Below, piece by piece: positions 1-12,560 of a stretch of 64,000 bases of DNA. The translations under genes and the position numbers were made by a program. The DNA lies in contig NC_089435.1 of the NCBI RefSeq assembly GCF_026210795.1, positions 4,774,001-4,838,000 on the forward strand. The letters run 5' to 3'. Each line of letters begins with the position of its first letter. Positions within the stretch are counted from its first letter, which is position 1. The notes beneath the pieces were generated by a model, which had not been told where the DNA came from, made no database searches, and saw only the letters and a list, made by a program, of their open reading frames with translations. The DNA comes from Rhizophagus irregularis (lineage: Eukaryota; Glomeromycota; Glomeromycetes; Glomerales; Glomeraceae).

Positions 1-734
1 TATAATAAATTATTAATTCAACTTTTTACGTAGAATTGTAGAATTGCGAGTTCTCGTCAAAAAAAAAAAATCCATTCGGAATTTATGTAAACTCCCTCTA
101 AAAAAAACATTTACACGTGTGTAGTGTGTATTAAGAGTATTTTCTAATCTCGGTTAGCACTTTTGGAGATCCTTAGTACAAAAAAATGTAATCAAACTTT
201 AATTATTTTCCGACTTTAAAATTTGTAATTGAGATTATTTGCTAACGTGGCATTCGAATCATATTAATTTTTAATTTATTATTATAATTAAATAAAGCGA
301 AAAATTTTATTTGAAAAATGTATTACAGAAATTTTATAATAATTATTAAGGTAAATATAATTACAAAGAATTTCAGTTCGAGAATTATAAACAATCACTA
401 CTGAAATATTTATATAATTAAAAATAAACATTGCTAATTTAATTTAGAATCAATTATGGATATCTGTTATAAATCCTATTTGTTACTAATAAATAGAATT
501 ATTAACAAATATCTAACATATTTATGTTTATATTGTCTCAGATATTTCAGATCATTTGCATTTACTTTCATAAAATAAAATGCCATGATCATTAAAATAG
601 CCAACGGCTTTATTAATGCCACCACCATCCCGCAAATTAAATGTGCAATATACAAATATATCATATTACAAAATAAAAAAAGGAAAATGCAAATGCAAGT
701 GCAAAAAAAAAATACAATTATTTATTTCCATCCA
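1..734. other. intergenic, 3' side of the G-alpha gene
   Basis: AT-rich DNA downstream of the G-alpha stop codon. The short frames here lack coding character. A 14-bp string, AACGTGGCATTCGA, near position 245 recurs near 18443 upstream of the F-box gene; see findings. I see no RNA gene. Confidence 0.6.
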
Positions 735-2687
735 TCATAGGATACCACTATCTCGCAATGCATTCTGCAAAATTGTCTCTTTTACGGCCGCAAAAACAAG
801 TCTAAAAAAAGTGTAAAGAAATTTAATATATAATTTAACTATTAGAGGGAGAAAACAAAAAAAAACCATTATAACTAACCGTATCTTTAAATAATAAAAT
901 TAGTAGAATTTATAAAAAAAAACTTTAGTATCATAAAATATAACAGTATAAAAACCACTTAATGACTTTTACTTACATTCGATGTATCAGTAGCCTGTGT
1001 GAGACTATCATAAATTTCAAATACAGATAAAAAGTCAAATATAACTAATTCCTGTACAATTAAATGATCAAATAATTGTGAAAATGTTACTCACTGTGGA
1101 TATATATTGAGTCGAGCTCGATTGGTTTGTGTGAATCGCCATAATATATACTTTGCGGCTTTATTTACATCAGCACCCCCTAAACAAGAGAGACTCATAA
1201 TTTAATAATAGAGAAACAGAATTAAATTATACGAAATAAATGAATTACCGGAATATTCGGGAAAATATTGTTCAAGAGGTACCCTCGGTAGTTTTGCTCT
1301 GAACAAGTCAATTTTGTTAAGAAATAAAATAATTGAAGTTCTCAAAAACCATCTACTATTAATAACTGATTCAAATAATATGAGACTTTCTGCCATACGA
1401 TTCTAATAGTGGAAATAAAAAAAAAAGAATTATATCAATAATTGTTAATAAATTAATAAATTCGTTAAAAAAATATAAATTTTATTTATAATAATAATAA
1501 CACCTGGCCTGATTCTTCTAACAAAACTTGGTCATATTCGCTTAATGCCACACAAAAGATAATTGATGTGACGGCTTCAAAACAATGAATCCATTTTTTT
1601 CGCTCTGATCTTTGGCCTCCTACATCAAACATACTAAATAAAGTATTCGTTCAATAATTAAGGAAAATATTGATAAGAAGTTGCTTCGCTCCACACATAT
1701 TATTTACTTTTTTTTAAAAAAAAAAACGTACTGTATGCTCAGTTGACCCATATTAAATCTTGTTTCTGATATTCCTGTAGTTTTGGTTCTTGCGCGCAAA
1801 ACATCCGCTTCAACTGGAATATAACCATGAGCTCCAATCCGCCTTACTTCAGCAAAAAAGCTATAATCGCACAATTATCAAAACAATTAAAAAATGTAAG
1901 TAAATGCCCAATTCTGATGAACTTATCTAATAGTTTCGTATAATCATATATAGCATATACTAACTAAGGTGCTGAATCCATCAAATAAAAATGGCTTTGT
2001 TGATCCAAAATTTCTGTTATTATTGGATCATGCCATACAGAATCAATTGCTTCAACTATTTCTTGACTTAGTTGAAACGCTGGGTCGGATTCAACATAAT
2101 AATCCAAAATTTTATCAGCAAAAGCCTAAAATAAAAAAAAAACAAATCAGTAATAATGTTGGATTTAACATGATACATTTTCTGACATTTATTTCATAAA
2201 TTACTCACTCTGTTTTCGGGCCTTCGAGGCTCTTTTCGAAATTTCTTCATTGCAAAAATAATGGCTTGTGCTGAGTCAATAAGGTTTTTATAAACTGTTA
2301 TCCGGTAAAGTGCCAATTCTTCTTTTGTATAACCGTTTTGATGTATTATTTTCATCTGTTTAACTATCGTTGACTTCCCCGATTCTCCTGACCCTGTAAA
2401 TGACAATGCGCAAGTAAATGCTACGGTTTGCCCCGAAAAAACCGACTGAGAAAACTAATTAACTAGTTGTTGCAACTTTCCTCTAACTCTTAATCAGTAG
2501 TTAGAAGAAAATTTATTTCTTTTGCTTGCGTCGAGTTTCCAACGAGGCAAGCAAAGATGAGTTATATACCTAGCAGGAGAATTTTACATTCTTTCTTGAA
2601 TCTCCGGCTATCCTCTTCAATCTGTTTATCAATTTGATAACTCCGTAACCGCGATTCTTTTTCTTCAGCAGATAAACATAAACCCAT
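735..2687 (-). CDS. heterotrimeric G-protein alpha subunit, 10 exons
   Basis: GTP-binding alpha subunit that relays receptor signals at the plasma membrane. Exons (minus strand): 2687-2570, 2393-2209, 2125-1965, 1860-1732, 1633-1504, 1402-1249, 1179-1095, 1004-977, 884-880 and 801-735. They total 1062 nt and give 353 aa, the usual family length. The start MGLCLS carries Gly2 for myristoylation and Cys4 for palmitoylation. The P-loop GSGESGKST is at residues 40-48. Switch I ([10 protein letters not shown]), the G3/switch II motif [13 protein letters not shown]4 NKID and G5 TQATDTSN all follow in order. The C-terminus RDSGIL lacks the Cys at -4 that pertussis toxin modifies. A 5-nt microexon (ATACG) is needed to restore TSN-IR-LVF. 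Divergent from TOR, with 225 bp between the two ATGs. I did not assign the fungal G-alpha subgroup. Confidence 0.95.
880..884 (-). other. 5-nt microexon of the G-alpha gene
   Basis: On the minus strand, ATACG is preceded by an AG (TTTAAAG) and followed by GTTAGT. Joining AAT + ATACG + ACTT reads N-I-R-L, the family consensus after TDTS. Without it, the last exon is out of frame with the exon before. Confidence 0.8.
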
Positions 2688-2912
2688 AATGTTTTATAAT
2701 AGAAAAATGAATGAAATATTTCCTTCCCACAAAGAGTATTTTCTGAATATTTTTGTAACCTAGTAAGTGATAAAAAAAATCATGTGTCTTTAAGTCATGA
2801 ATATTTTAATGCACATGATTTAATTTTAACTATCAGTTACGCCGATCTAATTTTTTAAAAATCTACTCTTTAAATAATCGTCAATACTTAGAATCGATTA
2901 ATATTTATTACT
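2688..2912. promoter_or_regulatory. bidirectional promoter region, G-alpha / TOR
   Basis: 225 bp lie between two divergent start codons, so both core promoters and 5' leaders must lie here or overlap the genes. No clear TATA box can be picked from the AT-rich background. Co-regulation is an inference from layout only. Confidence 0.5.
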
Positions 2913-5900
2913 ATGGACGATATAATCAATCGACTTAAAAACAAGTAAGGCATATTTGTTCTATAATAGGGCATGATTAATTTGATCTAAATTGTTTAAA
3001 TCGCCTTTTACAGAGACAAGGCTGTTCAACAAAAAGCGGCTTTAGAGCTTCGACTTTTGGTAACCATATAATTTAGACTTTTATTTATTTATTTATTTAT
3101 CGAGCACGATTTTTGATAAATAAACATGTTTTTTTAAAATAGGTCGAAGGACAACCTAATTTATTAAATGAAGCCAATAAGCGAATTTTTGAATTGATGC
3201 AGGGAGATACTCCAGACAAAATTGGTGGCATTCTTGCAATTGGTATGTAAAAGTTTTTTGGTAATTAATCTGTTTAGTGACTTGAAAATTTTTCATGGAA
3301 CTATAATTATTTTCTTCCAGACTCGTTGATAAATAATAATATCGAAACGACAACTCTTTCCCGTTTTACGAATTACTTAAAAATGGTTCTTCCAAGCGGT
3401 GATCAACAAATAATGATTTTAGCATCTAAAGCATTAGGCAAGCTGGCTGCGCCAAGTGGTGCCGTAACAGCTATATTTGTGTCGCGAGAAGTAAATACAG
3501 CTTTGGAGTATTTGCAAGGTAGGAGACGGATCGATCGAATTTATATAACGCATATAATATTAAAATAATATTTATATAAGGTGACCGAAATGAATCGCGT
3601 CGGTATGCTGCTGCCCTTGTATTACGAGAATTAGCGCAAAACGCGCCAACTTTAATATATACTTATGTATCATCAATTTTGGACAATATATGGGTTGGAT
3701 TACGAGATCAAAAACAGATAATTCGAGAGGCTTCTGCAGAGACTTTAAGTGCATGTTTGAAAATTGTATATGAGCGTGAAAGTTCAATGAGGATTCAATG
3801 GTATACAAAAATATATGATGAAGCATCAAGAAATTTAAAGCCCGGTAATGCTGATCAAATTCATGGGGCATTATTAGCATATCGAGAATTATTACATCAT
3901 GCAAAATCGGTTCGTTACTTTTCTAAACTAATACTTCCCTTACAGTTAATTAAGTTTATTGATTTTTTTCCGCAAATTTTAATTACTAGTTTATGCATGA
4001 AAGGTATAAGAATGTGTGTGAAACTGTGCTTCGCTATAAAGATCATCGTGATGGTCTTATTCGGAGAACTGTGATTTCTTTAATACCGGTTCTTGCAGAA
4101 TTTGACAACAAGGAATTTGTCGCTACATATGTTCACAAATGCATGCTATATTTATTAGCACAACTCAAAAAAGAAAGAGACAGATCTATATGTACGTATG
4201 ATTTATTCAATAAAGATGTCCCTATTTTGGAATTTATAACTAAGTAATAATATTGTAAAATAGCTTTTATTGCTATAGGACAAGTGGCTATAGCCGTAGG
4301 TAGTAATATAGGTCCATATTTAGATGGCATATTAAGCAATATTAAGGAAGGGCTTACACCTAAAGCACGAAACCGCGGCGGTAACGAAGCTCCATTATTT
4401 CAATGTATTGGGATGTTGGCGCGTGCTGTTGGTCAGGCACTTACCATGCATATGCATGAACTGTTGGATTTAATGTTTGCATGTGGGTTAAGTGAACCAT
4501 TGCGACAAGCTTTAATGGAGCTGGCCGTATTTATTCCTCCTTTGTTACCGAATATTCAAGGTTTTATTCCAAATTTTATATTATTATGATTATATTCTTT
4601 CTATTCTTATTATTAAAATATAATTGCTTTACAATTAAATAGAACGTCTTCTGAATATGTTATCTACAATTCTTAGCGGACAAACATTTCGTGCCCCTGG
4701 ATCACCTGCATCCGAAGGACCTGACTTAAGACGTCACCTTAAAACTGATATATCAGAAATGAAAGATGTAGAGACGGTAACATTAGCTCTTAAGACACTC
4801 GGGAGTTTCAATTTTGAAGGCCACATTTTAAATGAGTTTGTAAGAGATTGTGTAGTTCGGTATCTTGAGCAAGATAACCATGGAGTACGAGAAGCAGCTG
4901 CATTGACTTGCTGTCAGTTATTTGCTCGAGATCCAATACTGGACCAAACTAGTAATCACGCTATTTTAGTAGTTAATGAAGTATTGGAAAAGCTTTTAAC
5001 AGTTGGTGTTGCAGATCCTGGTATTTAAAGAAAATTGATTATTTTGAATTAAGTAATATTTTTTTTATTGTTTTTTAATATTTCTTTGTTAATTCAGATC
5101 CGAATATTAGAGAGACTGTGTTGAAAAATCTCAATGAGAGATTTGATAAACACTTGGCACAAGCTGAAAATATTCGATCGTTGTTCCTTGCTTTGAATGA
5201 TGAAATTTTTACTATTCGAGAAATTACAATTACCATTATAGGTCGTCTTGCTTCCCATAATCCAGCATACGTAATGCCATCATTACGTAAAACGCTCATT
5301 CAGCTTCTTACGGAGCTAGAATATTCCAGCGTGAGGTGAGAATAAAAAATCATTATACATGCTTTTCTAATATTATTTATTTTATTGTAATCTGTTATAA
5401 TTATTTTTTTTCTTTATAGCCGTAATAAAGAAGAAAGTGCACGACTGTTGAGTCTTTTGGTCTCGGCTTCACAAAGGTTAATAAAACCTTATGTAGAATC
5501 GATATTAAAAGCCCTTTTACCGAGATCTCGTGATCCAAACCCTGCTGTAGCATCAAGTGTATTAGCTGCACTTGGTGAGTTAGCGCGTGTTGGAGGTGAA
5601 GATTTAACACCATATTTGGATAATTTGATGCCTTTGATAATTGATGCTCTCCAAGATCAAAGTTCAACTGTAAAACGAGACGCTGCACTTAAAACTTTGG
5701 GACAACTTACAAGCAACACCGGTTTTGTAATTGAGCCATATCAAAAATATCCTCAATTACTTTCTATTCTAATCAACATTTTAAAGACTGAACAGTCACC
5801 TTCCATCAGACGCGAAACTGTTAAATTAGTGGGAATTCTCGGAGCATTAGATCCTTATCGTCATAAGGTATTAATATATTTCCTATAATCAATTGTATTA

Positions 5901-8900
5901 ATTTATAAATACTTCTATACTTTATTAATCGACTTACATACTATTTAGATAACGATTGCTTCATCCGAAGATTCGTTATCGGATCCTAAAACAACAAATA
6001 CAGATGTGACACTTTTAATGATAGGTTTAGGGCCTTCTTCAGAAGATTACTATCCAACCGTAGTTATTAATGCATTAATGAAAATTCTTCGAGATTCTTC
6101 ATTAAATGCCCATCACACCGCTGTTATTGAAGCTGTAATGTATATTTTCAAAACATTAAGCTTGAAATGTGTTCCCTTCTTACCACAGGTAGGTTTTCAT
6201 TTATTTTTATAGTTCATGTTTATGTTTATATTAATAACATTTTAAAAAAAATTTTAATAGATTACACCTGCGTTCTTAGGAGTGATGCGTACGTGCCCCT
6301 CCGGCATGCTTGAATTCTATTTCCAGCAATTAGGTATCCTGGTTTCTATTGTTCAACAACACATCAGGAATTATCTTTCCGATATTTTTGCTTTGGTTGA
6401 GAATTTCTGGAATCCAAGTTCCACAATTCAGATAACAATTATTAACCTTGTTGAAGAAATTGCCAAGGCTCTTGATGGTGAATTTAAAAATCATTTGCCA
6501 GTGTTATTGCCTATAATGTTACAAATATTTGACCAAGATAAGAGTGAAAAGCGTCAGCCAACTCTTAAAGTATTGCATGCTCTTGTAGTATTTGGTACAA
6601 ATATTGAAGAATATATGCATCTTGTTATCCCTGTTGTTGTCAAGCTTTTTGAGAAGCCAGATGTACCACTTCAACTTCGCAAAGCAGCAGTTCAAACTAT
6701 TGGTTCAATGTCTAAAAAAGTTAATTTTTCGGATCATGCATCTAGAATAATTCATCCATTAGCTCGTGTGTTAGCACTTCCATATGGTGATTTGAGGATA
6801 GCTGCAATGGAAACGCTTTGCGCTCTTGTTTTTCAACTCGGATCGGACTATGCTATATTTATTCCAATGATAAATAAAGTAAAAAAAATATTTTCTTATA
6901 TTTTTAACACTTTTTTGCTTAAATTTTATTTAATTATCTAATTAAATTCTCGTATAAGGTAATTCTGAAACATCGTATACAAAATAATGATTATGAGATT
7001 CTAGTTTCGAAACTTCTTAAAGGAGAACCATTACCGCAAGAATTTGGAAGTGAAGAAAGGTATATTATGAAAATACACGGAATATAATTATTTTACATAT
7101 TTACATATATATTATTATTATTTCGGTAAAAGATTTAATGAATCAAGAGCAGAAGAAACGCCCGCAGCAGAAACAAATGCTAAAAAATTGCCAGTCAACC
7201 AGCAGCATTTGAAAAATGCATGGGAATGTTCTCAAAGATCTACTAAAGATGATTGGCATGAATGGATACGTAGATTAAGTGTGGAATTACTTAAAGAATC
7301 TCCATCACATGCTCTTAGAGCGTGTGCAAGTTTAGCTGGCGTTTATCATCAACTTGCGAGAGAATTATTTAATGCAGGATTCATATCTTGTTGGTCTGAA
7401 TTATACTACCAATATAAGGTAACCTAAAATCAACATTTTAATTTGTAATTAATTTATATCGCATTCGGTAGGTTTACTATTATTGATTGTCTTCAAACTT
7501 TTCTAGGATGAATTAGTAAGTTCTTTAATGTCTGCATTGAGAGCACCAAATATTCCTGCAGAAATTGTTTCGACCATTTTAAATTTGGCTGAATTTATGG
7601 AACATTATGATAAACCTCTTCCGATTGACATAAAAACACTCGGTAATCACGCAGAAAACTGTCATGCGTATGCTAAAGCCCTTCACTATAAGGAATTGGA
7701 ATTTATAAGTGAAGCGTCCACAGAAACAATTGAAAAATTGATTCAAATCAATAATCAACTACAATTACCAGATGCTGCCATAGGTATACTTACACATGCA
7801 CAACAGAATCCAAATTTACAGGATTTGCAATTAAAAGAAAATTGGTACGAAAAGTTGAATCGTTGGGAGGATGCTTTGACAGCATATGAGAAAAGGCGAA
7901 CTGATGATCCAAATGATTTTGAAGCAACTCTTGGTGTGATGCGTTGCTTACACTCACTGGGTAATTGGGATGGGCTTTCCGAACTTGTCCAAGAAAAATG
8001 GCCCGAATCGGATATTACAAATCGCAAGTCAATGGCTACTTTCGCAGCTGCTGGTGCATGGTCTTTAGGCCAGTGGAGTTTAATGGAGGATTACATTGAA
8101 AATATTAAGCCCGATAACTATTATAGACCATTCTATCAAGCTATTATTGCTTTACATAAGAACCAATATTCCGAGGCTGTTCGTCACATTGATAAAACTC
8201 GAGATTTATTAGACACAGAATTGACAGCTCTCGTTGGAGAAAGTTATAATCGAGCCTACAAGTAAGTACCAACAGACACGACATAATATGACTTTTTTGA
8301 TTAACATATATAATCACTTAATCTAATTTGTAATTTTCGTTAGTGTTGTAGTTCGTGTTCAAATGTTAGCGGAATTAGAAGAAATAATAACATACAAACA
8401 ATATGCAGATCAGCCTGATCGCCAGGCAACCATCCGAAAAACTTGGATGAAGAGGTAGATATGTTTATTTTAAGATAATTTTATTTAACGAGGACAAAAA
8501 AGCTCGTATTGGTAACGTTGAATTATTTTGTTAATGTTCATAAAATAAAATTATTGTAGACTTAAAGGGTGCCAACGTAACGTGGATGTTTGGCAACAAA
8601 TTCTCAAAGTTCGCACATTGGTAATTTCACCAAAGGAAAATATGGAAATGTGGATTAAATTTGCTAATTTATGCCGTAAGAGCGATCGTCTTGAGTTAGC
8701 GGAAAAAACATTAAGACAACTTTTAGTTGGCGATCAAAAATTGGAAGTTATTCATTCATCGGTAATTATATGTTAATTATATAAGAAATTTCATTTTTTT
8801 TTTTTGATTTTGTTCGCTATATTGTAATAATTTTTTGAGTATAGATTCTTGCGAGAGCTTCACCGCAAGTTGTCTACGCACACTTAAAATGGATGTGGGC

Positions 8901-11900
8901 TAGTGGAGTTCGTGAAGAAGCTTTAGGCTATTTACGTGATTTCACGACAAGAATGTCTAATGATCATCACCGAGTCGGCAACACTGGTTTACTCGCACGC
9001 TGTTGCCTTAAGAAAGGAGAATGGCAGAAAGTTTTACAGGATGATTGGGATAGAGTATGTTTAAAAATTGAACATTTTACTTAATTATTTACCTAATATC
9101 TGAATTGCAAAATTTTTAGGAAACTATTCCAGATATCTTGCAATCATATTTACTCGCAACACAATATGATAAAGAATGGTATAAAGCTTGGCATGCATGG
9201 GCTCTCGCAAATTTTGAGGTCATTTCTTTTTATGAGAAATCTAACTCTACCGAAAATAATACGCCGGCCGATCAAAATATTACAGTCACTGAAGAAGTTA
9301 ACGGGGATATTCATCAAGAAGTGTTACGTTATGTAGTACCATCTGTTCAAGGTATAAAATAATCGTTCAAATGTAATCATTTAAAGCCTTTCTGTGAATT
9401 TTTTTACTAAACTTTAGTTCATTTTTGTAGGTTTCTTTAAATCAATCGCTCTTTCAAGGGGTAATTGTTTGCAAGATACTTTGCGGTTGCTTACTCTTTG
9501 GTTCAAATATGGCTATCAAGAAGAAGTATGCAATGCTATTAAAGAAGGATTCAGTAATGTCAATATTGATACATGGCTTGAAGTTATTCCACAGGTTTGC
9601 TCATGCAATAAATGTTATCTTTTATTTATACCTTTATTTTAATAATAATATTTTTTCATAATCATATAAACAAATTCGGCAGCTTATTGCACGCATTCAC
9701 GCTCCAAATCAACAAGTGCGCCGTCTTATTCACGATTTGCTAGCCGAGGTCGGAAAGGAGCATCCTCAGGCTTTGATTTATCCTCTTACTGTCGCTTCGA
9801 AATCTCCGAGTTCTTATCGACAAACCGCTGCTGAATCAGTTATGGATAAACTACGTGCACATAGTGCTGTTCTCGTCGATCAGGTATTTATGTTATCATC
9901 ATTATTTGCATAATAATGCCATTCTCCATAACAATCAATGCCATCAAACTTCCTAGGCTTTACTCGTTAGTCAAGAACTTATTCGTGTTGCGATCCTATG
10001 GCATGAAATATGGATGGAAAATCTGGAAGAAGCCTCTCGTCTATTCTTTATTGAACGTAACTTCGAAGCTATGTTCAATATATTGGATGAATTGCAGGAA
10101 CGCCTTGATCGTGGTCCTGAAACTTTGCGAGAAGTAGCTTTTGTACAAGCATATGGAAGGGAACTTCAAGAAGCTGGTGGATGGTGTAAGAAATACAAGC
10201 AAACGGGAGATATGACTTTCTTATCTCAAGCCTGGCAAATATATCACGAGGTAAGAGATTTTTTTTATTTTTCCTTTATCTTCTAAATATTTATAACTTA
10301 TAATACTCATTTATAAACACAAAAATTAGATGTTTAAAAAAATAACTGCACAAGTGGGAACTATTACTACTCTTGAACTTCAATATGTTTCTCCGAAATT
10401 ACTAGCAGCGAGAGATTTAGAACTAGCAGTTCCAGGTTGTTTTATAATTTTTTATAACAATTTACAAAATTTTTTTATTTATAAATTTCCGAATTGTTCT
10501 TAGGTACATACAAAAGCGGAGAACCTGTAACCAAAATAGCAAGCTTTATATCTACAGTCAATATTATTTCTTCTAAACAGCGCCCTAGAAAACTAAATTT
10601 GATTGGTAATGATGGCAAAGAATATCAATTCTTGTTAAAAGGTAATAGTCGTGTTATTTATTTATAATTATCTACGAATAATTATTTTAATACTTTATTA
10701 TATTTAATAGGTCACGAAGATTTACGACAAGACGAACGTGTAATGCAATTATTCGGCTTGGTTAATACTCTCCTCTCCGTAGACTCTGAGACATTTAAGA
10801 GACATTTACACATACAAAGATATACTGTTACTCCTCTCACACCTAACATCGGTCTTTTAGGATGGGTACCAAATTGTGACACTCTTCACGCTCTAATTCG
10901 CGATTATCGTGAGAGCAAAAAAATCCTCCTTAATATAGAACATCGTTTAATGCTACAGGTATGTTAGTTAAGTTAGTTTGTTCAATTTTATTTTATTTTT
11001 ATAATACAAATTTATAACATCGTATGCAGATGGCACCCGATTATGATCAATGCACTATAATTGAAAAAGTGGAAGTGTTCGAATTTGCCCTAGCTAATAC
11101 AACAGGCCAAGATCTATATAAAGTTTTATGGCTTAAGAGTAAAAACTCTGAGGCATGGTTGGAGCGACGTACTAATTATACTCGATCCTTAGCACTAATG
11201 TCAATGGTTGGCTATATCCTTGGATTGGGAGATAGACATCCATCAAATATCATGCTTGATCGTTATACAGGGAAGATTGTGCATATTGATTTTGGTGATT
11301 GTTTCGAGGTACATTTTCAATAATAACATGTACATAACATACTGCTAAATGTGTTATTGTTATATTACTAAATCTTTTTCTATCATAGGTTGCGATGACT
11401 CGTGAAAAATATCCAGAAAAAATTCCATTCCGTTTAACGCGCATGTTAGTTAATGCAATGGAAGTAAGTGGTATAGAAGGGAATTTCCGTACTACATGTG
11501 AAGCCGTGATGAGTGTATTACGAAAGAACAAGGAAAGTTTAATGGCTGTTCTTGAGGCTTTCGTACATGATCCTTTAATAAATTGGAGAATTATGGCTAA
11601 TCCGAGTCCAAGACAAGGTGATCTTTGTTTACTTTATCTTTATTACTATTATAATTGAGTTACTTATTAATGCTATTATACTTTATAAGATGGCGAAAAC
11701 ATGCATGCAGTAGCAGGTTCAAGCAATCGTCGTGCCCGTGATATAATTAATCGTATTTCAAATAAGTTAACAGGTTAGGACTGGCCTAAAAGAATTTATA
11801 TCTTAAATAATTATAAATAGTAATTCTCATTAATAATTAATTGTAGGCAAAGATTTTAAACCGAATCAAGTATTAGATGTGCCTTCACAGGTTGAAAAAT

Positions 11901-12041
11901 TAATTCAACAAGCAATTTCAGTTGAGAATCTGTGTCAATGCTATATCGGATGGTAATATTAGGTCTTATATTCGTCTATTCAATTATTATATATACTTTG
12001 CTAACTTTTTAACAAAAATTTATAGGTGTGCCTTCTGGTAA
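2913..12041 (+). CDS. TOR: TOR serine/threonine kinase (PIKK family), many exons
   Basis: Target-of-rapamycin kinase, the catalytic core of TORC1/TORC2 that couples nutrients to growth. It starts [10 protein letters not shown] (first exon 2913-2944, 32 nt) and runs through roughly 30 short exons to GWCAFW and a stop at 12039-12041; I estimate about 2,350-2,400 aa. Order: HEAT repeats (about 3.15-6.9 kb), FAT domain (about 7.2-9.9 kb), FRB (about 9.96-10.25 kb, with WHEIW and EEASRLFF), kinase domain (about 10.5-11.7 kb) and FATC (about 11.85-12.04 kb, with CQCYIGW). Kinase motifs: [13 protein letters not shown], catalytic loop GLGDRHPSN (about 11,220-11,246) and HIDFGD (about 11,281-11,298). 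The Ser codon at 10035-10037 matches the FRB serine that contacts FKBP12-rapamycin. No disrupting stops or frameshifts were seen in the parts checked. Not every splice site was verified. Confidence 0.96.
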
Positions 12042-12560
12042 TTGAGGATTTACCATTGTGTTGGTGTACGAAATTTTAATTATCGATTACGCAAGAATGC
12101 CTACTTGGCTTAAGAAACATTAGAATTGTACAATATTATACACTAGAAATTTTGAAATTATGGATAATCGTTTATTATATTATTTATATATAATACGGAA
12201 ATTAATTTATTAATCACCCGCATATTACTAATCAAATATAATTAGTAACATTCACTATTTAATATCAGTGTAACATCTATACAATGTAGCGATCGCTGAC
12301 AAAGCGATCGAGAGAAGAATCAGTACTAGATAAATTTCTAAGCTATTGATTGTTCAAATAAATTAAGCTTCACATTTAACAATTTTCTTGTGATATTCCG
12401 AAATTTGCATTAAATTATGAATGTACTATTATTAGAAATTTTTTTTTATTCTTATGAAATACATTAATTTATAAAAAAAAATAGCATAGTATTCAAGAGA
12501 TACTAAAGTATTATCAATGGTTCTCTGATCTGAATTTAATAATTCTTTCGGCTTTGTTAC
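12042..12560. other. convergent 3' intergenic region, TOR / cactin
   Basis: About 520 bp between the stop codons of the convergent TOR and cactin genes. Both 3' UTRs must lie here. The only local structure I noticed is GATCGCTGACAAAGCGATC near 12,291-12,309. No gene seen. Confidence 0.6.
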
